Part shown: positions 1 through 12,830 of the stretch, one piece after another | How positions within the stretch are numbered: the first letter of the stretch is position 1 | Layout: the number at the start of each line of letters is the position of its first letter | NCBI RefSeq assembly: GCF_014839805.1 | Contig: NC_051141.1 | Location: 10,858,777 to 10,922,776, forward strand | Reading direction: 5' to 3' | Source of the DNA: Manduca sexta | Lineage: Eukaryota; Arthropoda; Insecta; Lepidoptera; Sphingidae | Length of the DNA stretch: 64,000 bases | Position numbers and translations under genes: made by a program | Notes under the pieces: generated by a model | What the model saw: only the letters and a program-made list of their open reading frames with translations | Database searches by the model: none | What the model was told of the DNA's origin: nothing

Positions 1-2560
1 ATGCGTGGATTAAAGTATTCATAATGGACGAAAAAGATAAATCGATTTCAGAACAATTTTAAAAGGTCTAGATTATGCGAGAATCAAAGTGATTTACAAA
101 GATCTGTGATGCGTAAAAATATTTTTATGGATACTGAATTAGATCTTTACATTGGATATATTATATATATTATATTATCATAATATCTTATATTGTAATC
201 TTAAACCAGAAGAGGGATCTATCTTAGATACTGTGGAAATTTAAATCGGCAGGAAAATGACCTCTGCGCCGTTCAAGTAGACCTCTAAAAGAGAATTCTA
301 TTGTAAATTATTGTTCAATACTTCAACATAGTAGAGACATTATTGTCATTTAACACATCAGTATGTATTCCAATCTCAAATAAGATAATATAATGTACTG
401 GTCTTTGTAGTGACTTTGTTGTGCGTCGTTGTTATTAACGTATATTGTAGAAAGTATTGGAATATAGAAAAGTGAGTTATATTTGTAAATAGGTAGAATT
501 CAAATTTAAATGATTCCTTTGGAAGTACGGATAACAGAAGCTAGGGGTTTTATAATATAGTAGTTTATAAGTTAATTATTTTATGCTTCAAATACTTCAC
601 GATTATCTTTTAACAACTTTAATACTCTCTGGCTTAAACATACAATTTAATGTCATTTTATGAACATACAACGATTCAGTTATTTAAATTTGCATTGAGG
701 TAATTGGTTGCGTCTAAAATATTATATATTCATGTGTACTACTGTGAACTTTAACGCGTATTGGTAACATGTCGGTAACTCACTAGTATTAACGATATAT
801 ATAAACATCAGTTTACTATGTAGGTAAATAGCCTTTTGAAGCGTAGAGCGCTGACTAGCAAGGCGTAGATTTCGACATATAATCGGTACCTATTGTAATC
901 TTGTTAGGGACAGTCACCTTGTTCGAATTTTTCGACCAGTGCTTCATTCAATTTTAACCATTATGATACTATATGTAGATTAAATTATATTTGCGGTTAA
1001 CAGTTAAATATATATTTTAGTGGTTTCATTTTAAAGTTTCAGGAATAAATATATTTTATTTATATATGCACTTAACGATGCGAACTATTATATTTTTTAT
1101 ATGTATGACATAGATATTTATAAAGCTAAATTAATTTATTATTGTCATATATGAATGTTAGTACCTACATTATTATATATCTTATAATGTTTAAGTGTAG
1201 TAACACTATAATGTTTAATTGTACCAAAATTTTATGTATAACGGATTAAAATAGCCACGACACTATATATTACATTGAATAGGTATATAATATATAAAAA
1301 TATTATCACAGAACAATTAAAGCTAGTTATATGTACATATACAGATTATATCTTATTCTTATATGTAAGTAACATTATCATATACAAATTGGAAAGGTCT
1401 TAACCTTTACTTTGCGTGGTCTCTTTCACATCCTAATCATTTGATATAAGAAAGTAACAAAAAGTATTAATAACCGATTAATAAAATATATTGTTAAGAA
1501 TATTATAATATATAAAGATCTGTTATAGATACAAATGATAAAATAATATAAAATTTATTGCATTCAAGCGATAACTCGATTTATGAATAATTAAATATTT
1601 TTTCAATATGACAAAAATAGTATTTAGTCGTGTTTTAAAATGGAATAAACTATTGTAATCGTTAGGTCGTGTTACAGTAACATAAATGTAGCCGTTCCTG
1701 AAGCTTAAAGTTTCTGTATACAGATGTCCCAAATAGACCATAATATCAAGAATAATGTTATGTAATTTTATGATCTTCTCGTTGTGCAATTGTGTGCTCT
1801 AACATTGAAATGCGGGAGTTTATATTCGTTCAATAGTAGGTACAGTTCATGCTAGTTAATTGTTTTAATGTATTTTGGCAATTTGTATATTGTATTTAGT
1901 TTCTTGTCTCATGATACAATCATAAGATTTGAAATTTATTTATTTGTTATTTTGGGTCGAAATTTCGAATCAATTTCCAATCTCTTACATATTAGTTCAC
2001 ACATTTAGACATAGATAGCATTACAATTTGTATAATGGGAGCTATTCGGTGAAACGGGCTAAACGGTAGTGTTTTATATAGTATATCATGTAAGATCTAT
2101 TTTAAGGGATCGGAGTCGAGTACCTGCTATGAAATAGTGTCACATATGACACGTGTATTTACAATGGGATAGTGTCACTGTAGTGTAATAATTTCATCAT
2201 TACTGTTTCTACCTATGGACTATGTAAAAAATAAGATCTACAGTGAAGACACGACAGGCTGGTACGTCTACGAGTGTCATATGTTTGCTTCTAAAGTTGA
2301 TCAGAAAATACATAGGCACACGTTACCCTAGTAACATAAACTAGCAAATAGTGCATGCAGAGAAGACGTATTCATAATATTATATGTCGTTATATTTGTG
2401 TTTAATGTTTAAGCCAGAATAAATGTGTTACACATAATCATAACTTAATATGTCATTCAATAAAGTTTTACTCGTCAATGTGTCTTGTATGATTTATTTC
2501 CCTCGTATGAATCAAGTCCGCACAGTACATTTACTACGCGTGTTGTAGAGCTGTGTCAGC
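1..2560. other. AT-rich stretch without a recognisable gene
   Basis: I see no credible exon on either strand. Open frames are short, low in complexity and lack homology I can recognise. The last few hundred bases, from about 2500, become less AT-rich and probably hold the promoter and 5' UTR of the SLC5 gene that starts at 2827, but I can define no core promoter element with confidence. Confidence 0.5.
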
Positions 2561-2826
2561 ACACGCTTACTGCTTGTTAGTGTTTGTGGATGTGTGTGAT
2601 AAATACGTGCGTCAAGAAGAATGACATGCAATGACACCGGTAAATAGTCAATTAACCAGTCTCATCCCTCCATCGGGTCTGCCCGAGATCCTTCCAAGGA
2701 TAAATATAGCATCGTTCCAGCTGCAAGTTCCGCTCAGTAAATGGCTATTGTATACCGAGATAGAGTTTAAGTGTCGTAGTGAACGGACGCGCGATCTCAC
2801 ACAGTGCTCGACACGCAATTCGCAAA

Positions 2827-5800
2827 ATGACGGTAGTATACTTCGATTGGCTTGATTACATCGTCTTCGGGGGCATGTTGCTACTGTCGGCGCTCATCGG
2901 GATTTACTTCGCATTTTTGCCACTAAAAAGCAAAACACCACAGCTGAATACTTAATGGGCGGGAAAACTATGGGCATGTTTCCCATTTCGATGTCATTAA
3001 TAGCCAGGTACTTGTTTATTTAAGTCTTCGTCGTCAGCTATAGCGAGTGTATTATTTTTCTGTATCTAGTGCTACTGTTCTCTGTCACAGTTACATATCG
3101 GGAATATCGCTACTAGGGCTCCCTGCCGAAATGTACACATATGGCACGCAATTATGGGCTATCGTATTATCAGAGTGGGCAGTTTCTGTGACGATTGCGA
3201 TCGTTTACTTACCGGTTTTCTACAACTTACAAATAACATCGACTTATGAGGTAATTTCATTGATAATTTAATATTAACTACATATACTTATGTGTTAGCT
3301 TAATACTACAGAATATAATTTTGTTTTAGTACTTGCGACTAAGATTCAGTCAAAACGTTAGACTGCTGGGGTCGGTTATATTTATAATTAAAATGATGCT
3401 CTACATTCCTATAGTTGTCTACGTACCAGCATTAGCCTTTAATCAAGGTATGTTCAGTGTCCCAAAAGAACCATTGCTTATTTGCGAAAATATTTCCGTT
3501 GATAATTATTTCTTCCTTTTCAGTAACAGGCATTAATCTCCACTTAATCACACCCATCGTTTGTATAGTGTGTATATTTTACACCACTCTTGTAAGTAAT
3601 ATTTTTAATGTTGTCCTCTTAACCGAACCTATTCTGTCCCCCCGCTCTAATAACTACATTGTTGTAGGTTAGATCAATCTGGGATTGAGGTCGAGGCGCG
3701 AAAATATTAATCAATTGCTGTAAACTATTTTATTTCTATAAATATTTTATTTGCAACAGGGCGGACTTAAAGCTGTAGTATGGACAGACACACTCCAGAC
3801 AGTGCTTATGTATTTTGGTGTGGTTTTCGTTTTGGCGTACGGTACATGGCGTCTTGGAGGTGTGTCTAACGTATTAGCTATTAATGCTGAGGGAGACCGT
3901 CTAGAATTCTTTAAGTAAGCATAATTCCTTCTATAATATATTATGCATTTTTCATTTATCGTCCTCTAACTTAAGAGGTCCGATTATATAAAATAAGCAT
4001 CAAGTCGTACGACGATGCAAAACCTAAATTGGTGGTATTGGTGTATTCTACTACTTTGATATTTCTCAGCCGTGCAGGCCCTCTTAGATTAAGAGACGAT
4101 AGGTGAAAATAAGCATTGTCAAATAACCAGTGTTTGTGTTATGATTAAATTTTTAGTATGGACGTAGACCCTACAATTCGGCATACATTTTGGTCAACAG
4201 TTTTTGGCAATTTCTTTAGTTGGTTGGCTTCGTGCTCTGTCAACCAAGCCATGGTACAAAGATGCTTGGCGTTGTCTTCTTTGAGAAGGGCTAGAATGTA
4301 AGTATTAAACAACGTAAATATTACAGATTTGAATTATGATTATCATATATATTTTTGTTTTATAGGACGATTTTTATAATGGCAGCTGGCATTTTTTGTA
4401 TTGTTTCGCTATGTTGTTACACCGGCTTGGTAATATATGCCACATTTGCGACTTGCGACCCTCTGACCACGGGAGCTATAAAGAAAAGTGACCAACTTTT
4501 ACCATACTTTGTGATGACCATCACGGGATCAATTCCTGCACTACCAGGAATATTTATGAGTGGCGTGTTCAGTGCAGCGCTAAGGTATATAATTTTTCTG
4601 AAAGTAATTACCGTGTTACTTTTAAATATGATTGTTTAATAACCTTACTTTTGCCTTATAGTTCTATGTCTACTGGGTTGAATTCTCTATGCGGAGTAAT
4701 ATTCGAAGATCTCATTAGACCAGCTTACAATAAACCTATTTCAGAGAAAACTGCCAGCTTTATCATGAAAGTCATTGTTGTCGTTATAGGTGCGTAATAT
4801 AATATATTGTATAATTTTTTATTTTGTAGTATTATTATTTAATTAATTAATGTTCTTACATAATATTAGGATTAAAGTCGCAATAATCTATGCCGCAGCT
4901 TTGTCCATTTCAACCAGCAAGCACTATGTTCAGATGGATTTGTATACTTATTTATAAGAAGAGTTAATGTAACGACGCATCTTGCATCTGTCTTTCACGC
5001 TAATGAGCGCAGTGGTTTGTAATTCAATAAACTAGCAAATAGATGATTAGGTGAACGCCCTGGTTACCTGACCTATAGGTACAATTATTTTAATAATAAA
5101 GTTAAGTATCCCGTGTTTAGTCACTCTAATCCCGAAACGCCAAATATTTCACCGGTGGTAGATCTCTCGTATGTGAGAGTTCGCCTCGGTAGGTACCACC
5201 ACAATGTCTATATCAGTCGCCAAGCAGCAGTGTATAGTCATTTTTGTGTTTCGGTTCGAAGAACATTGTAGCCAGTGTAAGTACTGGACATAATAGGACG
5301 TAACATCTCATGTCTCAGGATGGCGAGCGCAGTAGAATACCAAATAATACTTTGTAATTCAAGGTATTGGATGATGTTTCTGCTGTTCGGGGGCGGTCGT
5401 ATCGCTGACCATCAGGCGAACAGCAAGTTCGTCTCGTTATTAGATAAATACAAAAAAAAATATTCAGCAACAAATTTATGCTCATCAGATCCCAGACCAA
5501 AAACAACTTATTCAAATGCTCTTAAATTGGTCATATTTTAGTCATTAATTGGGAACAACCTATGATATTTACGTGAGATTTTGATTCATGCAGGAGCTAC
5601 GTGTGTAGCACTGGTATTCTTAGTTGAACATATGGGCGCACTCATCCAGGCCGGGAAGAGCTTAGCCGGAATCACAGCTGGAAGTCTACTGGGACTTTTC
5701 TCTATGGGGCTGTTCTTGCCGTGGGTGAATGCAACGGTAAATATTTATTGATCGGAATGATTATCTTTTATTTATAATGTAATTGGTCTAACGCTCACGT

Positions 5801-8800
5801 GCATGAAACTAGATATAAATTAATTTGAGATTATACTTAATCTACTACTTTTCCTATTTCGGGCAATTATATTAGGTTTTTCTTCTTAATATCTGCTTTA
5901 GTTTGAAATTTCCCCTCAATAAGATGATGTGATTCTCATACTAATGTTTACGATACATTTTCTATCCGATTAGCGATTTAAAAATAAATTGTTTCAAATT
6001 ATTTTATTTATAAATGTTAAACAATCATACAGTTTTCTGAAAGCGAAAAACACAAATCATTATCACAAATATTGATATAATCCATCATTCTAATGAAATC
6101 ACAAATTATTCTTGACAATTGAATCTAGCATGTTATGGTAAAGTATTCGTTACGAGTAAAATATCGTGTTCCTATTTCTTTACAATTGTGTGACAACTAT
6201 GTATCAAAAAAGAGCTGCCGTGTTTCATACAATTTGACATGTTATGTTGTTCTTCGTACCCAGGGTGCCCTAGTGGGCGGCATCGTCTCAACTCTTCTGG
6301 TCGGTTGGATATCGTTGGGCACTCAAGCTGCTATGTTGCGTGGAGAAATATATATTCCCCCGAAGCCGGTTTCCGTGGCAGGCTGCTCGGGAAACTTTAG
6401 TTTATCGGGGGGTCCAACGGCTTCATTTAACAAAATCGGAATTGATAGGTATGTCTTGTATTACGTCGTGGTTATAAAAACTAGAAAAAGTTACTTTAAC
6501 GTACAAATTTTTACTAGTAGTTATTTTTTTTTTATATTTTTATTTGTTTTCGTGGGAAAACAAATAACTTCCGCCTAGTTTCCTGGCCAGTATATGGTTA
6601 TTTGCTTAACCTGTTCTTCGATCTAGCCCGAGTAATGTTATATAGAAAGGTTTAATGATGGAGCGAACAGTCCATTCCCTAACTCGGTATATGTTCACAA
6701 ACTACACCGGCATTTCAACTAATTCCTAAGGATATCTGGACGAAAATGATGTTCCACCCGCCCTTTCTGAATCACTATTAGGTGTTAATTTAACATATAA
6801 TTTGATTAAATTGAAATTGACGCAGATCTGAAACACTCCTGCTTACGCTTATCTCCTCATTCAGTTTAAATTTGTATTTGTGTTTTGGTCAAATGAATGT
6901 TTCACACCAACTTAGTGTGACACGGGCCCTTATTGAAAATCAGCGCTGCGGTATCAGGTCGGCTGGTATTGCAGCTAGGAGCTGAATGAGGTTTCCCTTG
7001 TTGGCAGAATGAGTATAAATGTGTTACATCTCTTTACATATTTCGTTTTTTTTTCCTTTTATTGTATACTGTTCAAATAATAACATCTTTTATTATTCTT
7101 ATAGTAGCAAAAGTAAAAAAGAAAATAACATCACTCAAACAGTAATATAAATACTAATACCAGGTTCACGTAATACCGTATAACATTCCGTACTCGTTAA
7201 ATCGTATGAGCAGATGAACATTAAGATTCATGTTTATTTTTAGTAACAGATTATTACCCACAGGTCAGGAACATTCTTCCTGTATAGACTGAGCTACTTG
7301 TATTACACGTTCATCGGGATGTCTGTCTGTGTGCTCGTTGGAGTCGTCGTTTCCTTCTTCACAAAACCTAATGATCCCGCTATGGTAAGTTTGTTGCGTC
7401 GAGAATATAATATACTTATATTATGTTATAAAGTATTAATGCGTTAGAACTTTTTTTATAAATATTTATGAAACATTTTTTTTTATTAATTATAATTAAA
7501 TAAACTATTGCATTGCTACATAAAGATTGGCCTATGATAATGTTGTATAATAGGCGGTAAACGATATGGCCACAATACCGCGTACAGGTGCTTTTTTGTG
7601 CGTAAGCCCAGCACATAAACGTACTTAAAATCTATCAGGGTACAATGTGCTCAAGTTGTTTACCGGCTATTATACTATATTTTTAGAAGCAATCACTTGT
7701 GAATATTATCATACGCCGGTCTCCGTGTATCTACAACACAATGACTGATTGGTAAAACTGTAAAGGTCCATCGCGACTTGCTGACGCCGGTGATCCACCG
7801 CTGGCTGCCGGCGCAGAGCCCGCACTGCCGGCGCCCGCGCCTCACGCAACACGACATAGAGATCCACGCGCGAGAGCTACAAGCGCTGCGGGACATCTCT
7901 AATGATGTAACTACATGTTTGGAATTTGTGCCCGATATGATGATTCATCCCCTATGACAGCATACTGGATACACACCCAAGTGCATCTAATTGCCTCTCT
8001 GCCTAAATTTCGGGTATAAAGACGTGAATATCTATGTGGCGAGAGAAACACACCAGCTTTCCTATACGGAAAATATCTTTATTTTGTAATTTAACAAACT
8101 TTAAACGCATATACATTGATATTTAATTTACATTAGTTACAATATTACAAACATTCTAATTACAAAAATTAAATCTAAATCTTACACTATGATGTCAATC
8201 AGTATTGACTAGACATGCTAGCATCAGCGTTTCTTGATTCTGGGTCATGAGGCGTCAACTTTATTGCCAAAACAGGATGTGCGACATAAATTCATGTGTC
8301 CAATCTCCATTTTCGACGATCTACGTCGCTAACAGTTCGACAAATTGTCTTCTACTGTGACCATGCATGTGGTGAGCGACCGTTTGACGCTCAGTCAAAC
8401 ATCAGTCCCATTAACTTACGATATGGTTGATGTCAGATTGAATGTGTAACACGTGAACTGAGGGATTCATGAATTTGGTCACAATACATTTAGAGATTTT
8501 AATTTGTGGCATCGGTTTTCACTAGATTAGTAGAGTAGTATAATAGCTGTATAATAATATAAATCTAGCCAAAATTTCGTCCATGTCGCCTGCTTTTGAT
8601 CTCTACTTCTGGTCATTCTTCATGTTTTACTTTCACTCAATAAATAAAAAATCTTATATTAAAATTGAAATAAATATTACGTAATTAGAAAAAATTGTAG
8701 ATGAGATTCCCACAACCGCAAACTCTATTGAAACTTACACAGTAGTTTGGCCATTAACGTTCTTTAGCTTTGAAAGGCTCCAGCAACAAGGCGGCTAAAC

Positions 8801-10330
8801 CGCATTTATAGAAGCTATCTAGTTGAAATTTATAATACAGGTATAAAAAAATGTATATCACATTATTCTGAGATGTTATTTTACTTTTGTTGTTTTATTT
8901 TTTTTTATCATGTATTTTTTTGACGTGTGGAACGAAATCGTTCAAGCCTATTTCCTCAAGACAGTTTAAAGCCGCCATGTTATTTACGTCTTACGTGTGA
9001 AACTATCCGCCACCTTGAGTAGCGGGTAGTAATTCTCAACTAAACCTTAATAGAAATATTAAATGATTTAACAACTTAAAAAACTCACAAAATGTTTGTT
9101 GTCCTACCTGGAAATTGAACCAATAGCTGAAAAGTTTAGAGCAGTTTTTTCCAACGTGGGGCGAAATCCCCACAGGGAGGCAAATTTGATAGTTAGGGAG
9201 GGCAATTTAAACTGACTTTTCACTTTTCCATTATATGTTTTGAAAATTACTTACCATGTTTTGATCACAATTTCATAGTGATTTTTTCCTAAAACTTATC
9301 ATTTATATTTTTTAAGGAAACAAAACAATTTTTAAAGGTTAAAAATGATGTATATATAGGTGCATAAAAATTTTAGAAATGTTATGGTGGGGCATGGCCT
9401 AAAAAAGTTGGGAAACACTGGTTTAGAGCTATTGCTCTATATGCATTTACTAGACCTATTGCTATATGCATTTACTAGACCAATACAGCTATATTTTTCT
9501 TTCAAATATCGTCATGTGATTAAACGAATAAACTATACTTGTATTACATTGTGTATAAGTGAATCTACATTACGTACTTTTGCTATCCTAATATACAAGG
9601 TGTCCCACAAAGCAACGCCGATGCACTGTAAAGCTTGCCGACCTGTATTACCAACACAGGAGCAACTTATCCTCTCGTTATTAATTATTTTTATAACAAA
9701 TATTATGTTTCGCAGTTATCAATACATGTCGTGAACATAATTTTAATTCTAAATAATCATCCTAGATTGTATTATACCACAGTGGACTTATGTGTCTGCG
9801 ATTGCTCTGCAATCGACATTTTTTAGGGCGTTGATTTATGTGACATTTCGTATTACGTATTTACAATAGGGCAGTTTCCTATGTTTGATTTAGTTTAGAA
9901 AATAATATGAAAAAAAAATTCTTCTGTGAAATCAGCATAAAAATTGGTTGAAAAATAAAGCAGTTATTGATATTTGAAATATTGTTGTTAGCAAAAGTGG
10001 GGGCGTGGTGGGGTTATCGCGCTGTCCTTTTCTCACTCACGTAGCGTTATGGCGGTTGGCACTAGGCGACGTCACATTTTACTATTACTGTAATTTGACA
10101 GCTTCCCTTTCCACCAAATTTCAAAGCTTAAAAACTTATTTATTATTACGTAGATTTTGAAAATTCTTTTTCCGATAGATTTTGGAAGGTATTATATATT
10201 TTTAATAAATGTATTTTTAAAAAAAGTAGTCAACTGCCCTATTATGATAACAAATGCACTTATTCTTTTACAGAAATACGACAACGCACGCCTAGAGTTT
10301 TCTAGAAGTAACAACAACAACGTCGGCTAA
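2827..10330 (+). CDS. SLC5-family sodium-coupled solute symporter (monocarboxylate/multivitamin transporter-like), frameshifted in exon 1
   Basis: A plasma-membrane Na+/solute symporter of the SLC5 family, closest by eye to insect sodium-coupled monocarboxylate or multivitamin transporters; the substrate cannot be read from sequence. Exons: 2827-3007, 3091-3250, 3330-3447, 3524-3591, 3760-3914, 4157-4297, 4366-4584, 4662-4789, 5594-5736, 6264-6448, 7264-7384, 7766-7906, 10274-10330. All introns are GT-AG and phases agree, giving about 605 residues, the usual family length. Family marks: [13 protein letters not shown] in exons 4-5, [10 protein letters not shown] in exon 1, [13 protein letters not shown] in exon 2, and many hydrophobic segments consistent with a roughly 13-helix fold. 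The C-terminus is a short, polar, Asn-rich cytoplasmic tail. One oddity: exon 1 needs one more base in the T-run 2914-2918; as written, the frame stops at 2953-2955 after 42 codons. All downstream exons are intact, so an assembly error or a recent allele is likelier than an old pseudogene. The last intron (2.4 kb) carries three repeats. Confidence 0.85.
5140..5459 (+). repeat. Degenerate lepidopteran LINE/SINE 3'-end-like repeat in intron 8 of the SLC5 gene
   Basis: From memory this matches a very common lepidopteran interspersed repeat. It has a segment with 'gtaggtaccacc', a segment on 'agcagcagtg', then 'catctcatgtctcagg' followed by 'gcgagcgcag', and ends in an A-run near 5451-5459 as expected of a retrotransposed 3' end. 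A second, shorter copy of its middle part lies at about 14050-14215. The exact family (LINE 3' UTR or SINE) is not determined. The boundaries are approximate. Confidence 0.6.
7913..8040 (+). repeat. 5'-truncated SINE fragment in last intron of SLC5 gene
   Basis: It begins with 'ggaatttgtgcccgatatg', which is also found inside the fuller SINE at 10691-10710. It keeps the order of that SINE's body: the cccctat..catca block, a degenerate 'gtgc.. ttgc.. ctctgc' block, and a 'gggtataaa' block. The tRNA-like head is missing. It begins only seven bases after the exon 12 splice donor. The 3' boundary is approximate. Confidence 0.6.
9142..9420. mobile_element. Non-autonomous hAT-type MITE with 8-bp target-site duplication
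   Basis: A 279-bp element bounded by CAG...CTG, with ends resembling the CAGTGTTTCCCAAC hAT terminus; the right end read inward is CAGTGTTTCCCAACTTTTTT and the left end is a degraded version. It is flanked by a perfect 8-bp direct repeat GTTTAGAG at 9134-9141 and 9421-9428, the duplication length made by hAT transposases. It contains no coding capacity. It lies in the last intron of the SLC5 gene. Confidence 0.85.
9431..9481. repeat. Two-copy tandem repeat of about 25 bp
   Basis: Units 9431-9457 and 9458-9481 share 'atatgcatttactagacc' and differ by a 2-bp deletion and one terminal base. The array sits directly beyond the right target-site duplication of the hAT MITE, so it is local slippage or duplication of flanking DNA, not part of the element. 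Confidence 0.8.
9865..10243. mobile_element. AATAGGG-bordered inverted-repeat element, copy 1
   Basis: It starts with AATAGGGCAGTTT and ends with AACTGCCCTATT, an inverted terminal repeat of about 11 bp. Inside lie a 'gtggggttat' block, a 'gacgtcac' block and 'caaatttcaaagctta', in the same order as the second copy at 49320-49706. No open reading frame of note. I could not identify a target-site duplication, so the superfamily is unassigned. It ends 30 bp before the last SLC5 exon, close to where that intron's branch point should be. Confidence 0.7.
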
Positions 10331-10451
10331 TTATTTGATTTTGTATGATGTCGATTTTAAATGTTTAATTATAATTATAATTGTAAGAAAGTTGTATTAA
10401 ACACTATAAGTAAACGAATAATTACTGTGTTTCAATTTATGTCATAATACT

Positions 10452-10457
10452 AATAAA
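10452..10457 (+). promoter_or_regulatory. Candidate polyadenylation signal (AATAAA) of the SLC5 gene
   Basis: An AATAAA hexamer about 120 bp after the SLC5 stop codon. The region is AT-rich, so chance occurrence is possible. Confidence 0.45.
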
Positions 10458-10567
10458 ATGACGTTCTATTATTTTATAAACCTGAGTAAACCAAGAATTA
10501 ATTGATTATAAAAACAACTTTGAAATATTAAAAACTGCTCATAATAATATGACATAATATTATAAAA

Positions 10568-10835
10568 CCTACGCCTCGGTGGCGTAGTTGTATTGCACGT
10601 CCGGTACAATAGCGCTCTGAGGTCCTGGGTTCGAATCCCGGGTCGGGCAAAGTGATATTTGGGTTTTTCTGCTCAGTATCAGCCCGGAGTCTGGAATTTG
10701 TGCCCGATATGGCGATAGGCTCGCCCCCTATCACATCATGGGACGGAACATACTTGGCGAAAAGTGGGTGCCCTAGTTGCGCCTCTGCATACCCCTTCGG
10801 GGATAAAATGCGTGATGTTATGTATGTTATGTAAT
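10568..10835 (+). repeat. tRNA-derived SINE, near full length
   Basis: The head has an A-box-like 'ggtggcgtagttg' and a canonical B box 'ggttcgaatcccgggtcggg', as in RNA polymerase III SINEs. The arms do not pair into a tRNA acceptor stem, so this is not a tRNA gene. The body ('ggaatttgtgcccgatatgg', 'catcatgggacggaacatac', 'ctctgcataccccttcgggg') recurs in truncated form at about 7913-8040 on this strand and about 30975-31095 on the other. It ends in 'atgttatgtatgttatgta'. Confidence 0.85.
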
Positions 10836-12400
10836 ATTATAAAACGTAATAAAATACTTTTTTAAAAATCTACTTTTCCGGACAACTACGTTATTATTAA
10901 AACTTGACACAACATACAATCTGCAGACCCGTACAGCTGTGCACAATCATTTTTTCGTACGGGAACCTGCTGATTTCTGTTCCCCTCGCCAGGAACAAAC
11001 TTGACGAATAACAAAAAGAATATCTCTACTCGTTACAGGGATTCGTTAAAAACTGTAAAAACCAACAGGTTTCTTAAACTGTTGTTCAACTTTTATGATT
11101 CAATTTCTATTGACACCGATCTAGATGAACTCTGAATATGTTTTAGTAACATAATGTTATAAATTGGAAGATAAACGTTAATAAAATGATATTCGGTGCA
11201 ATGTGTAAGTATACTTACGTGTTAAAAGTTTACTAATTAATCAGTTTGATTTGAATCATACCACTACTACTACCATACGCTTACTATTGCGCTCTACCAA
11301 GGATAACAGAGCAATGTTACTTGAACAAAATACAAAAATAAACTTAAATCAATTAATACAAAATGTACAGCTTAATAATTTAAAGCATTATAATATTTTT
11401 ATTAATGAAAAAGAAAAAACATACTTTACTAATATCTAAAGGACAATGCCCAAAACCAGGCTATCATTGCGTCAGTCATGCGTCTTAACCAAATAACTAT
11501 GTAAAATCATAATTTTAATTTTTACTTCATTTGTATTTATTTCAGTCATGAGCAAATAGGGGTTTTAAAAATATGAAAAAAAAAAGTTGTTTAATTGTTG
11601 CAAATCAAACACCGGATAATTTACTGCCAATATGGCGAAGTGATACCAATTTATAACAAATTCCCCTTTTAAATGGAATATAAAGTTAATATGCACAATA
11701 AATGTGCTTTTACTTGAATCTATAACATATGGATTAAATATTTTATTAATTAAACAAAAATATTGTTATAAAAAATATATATTTTACTTAATAATTATGA
11801 CCAAACTCCAAATAGCTGGTAAAAAAGGTAAAATATTAATCCTTCTAAAAACAAACGAATGGCGACTTGTACTTGCATTGACAGAAATACTAAAGTCAGC
11901 TAAAACATTTCTGGACTTTATTTTTAATTAAATGAATATATGGGTACAGATTTTTATTACACTGGCAACTGAAATTAATGACATTTTGACACTTTAGAGT
12001 TGTCTGAATGAAAATATTTCATTATTAAAATATTTTACTCATTATCGGAGTGTTAATCTTATGTATTTTAATGTTGAGTCGAGAAATTCATTGTTAAGAA
12101 ACAAGGTGTATAGTGTGTGTTCCGAACTTTGAGACGGAAGGCTTTTAGTTAGCAATACAATGTCGTCTAGAGCTTAGACCCAGGACAGTTAATCGAGACG
12201 ACATATCCCGGCGGTGTATTAACTGCACCATTGCGGTGCCACAGCAACGATAAGTATATTTCTTAGACAAGCTATCCAGTTTGTAAGTTATGTAGATTAT
12301 TATTAACCTACCCACAATGTGGAAAAATCTTGCAAAAACTAAAGAAAACAGTTTAACAATAATAATAATCTGAACATGTTTACTCAATTTCTACATTATA
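10836..12400. other. Intergenic stretch, nothing recognisable
   Basis: AT-rich sequence between the SLC5 gene and the SLC24 minus-strand gene. The short open frames at 11251-11439 and 11704-11931 are Lys/Asn/Ile-rich and typical of random AT-rich DNA. Confidence 0.5.
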
Positions 12401-12406
12401 TTTTAG

Positions 12407-12488
12407 GTTTCAAGACTGGAATGAATTTGTGCTGCCTGCTGGAGATCAGTTAATAGAGAGGTTCACAGACAACAACGACATGACATGA
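12407..12488 (+). other. Orphan exon-like stretch (26 codons plus stop)
   Basis: After a good acceptor (ATTATATTTTAG, ending 12406) an open frame reads F-Q-D-W-N-E-F-V-L-P-A-G-D-Q-L-I-E-R-F then T-D-N-N-D-M-T and a stop at 12486-12488. The composition is unlike the surrounding noise. Splicing from SLC5 exon 12 (phase 0) would instead read five codons and stop, so it is not simply an alternative SLC5 tail. It may be a terminal exon of an unrecognised transcript, a decayed transposon piece, or chance. Confidence 0.2.
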
Positions 12489-12689
12489 CCCGACCAGCAC
12501 TGCAAGAAGTCATTCACTCACTTCAACAGTATTATAAGCGTGTTGCGGCCACATCAAGTCCTTGTCTGTTTGCTGAGAAGCCATATCTATCAAAAATACA
12601 CATCTATATAAAAATATACATCGGAATTGTATTTCTTGTTTTATTTTTCTTTTTTTATGATAAGTAACTATTAGCCTAATCAGGCTGTG

Positions 12690-12830
12690 AAGTCAGTTCC
12701 TGGGTTCCTGTTCGATTTCCAGGCCAAGCAACATTTTATCTCGGTGTTTCTGACATGACTTGCCTGGGATCGGAATCCTCCAAAGAGGGTTGGCGTCAGG
12801 CATGCGGCCGGTCATAAAAACAAAGCTGAA
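12690..12830 (+). repeat. Degenerate tRNA-derived SINE remnant
   Basis: It contains a damaged B-box region ('cctgggttcctgttcgattt', then 'ccaggccaagcaa') followed by 'tatctcggtgtttctgac', parallel to the head-body junction of the SINE at 10620-10670. The body ('gggatcggaatcctcc', 'ggcatgcggccggtcataaa') differs from that SINE, so it belongs to a related but separate family. Confidence 0.5.

Noticed and set aside
10568..10645. Possible tRNA gene, because of A-box- and B-box-like motifs
   Set aside because: The acceptor arms do not pair, and the sequence continues into a body repeated elsewhere in the window, so it is the head of a SINE.
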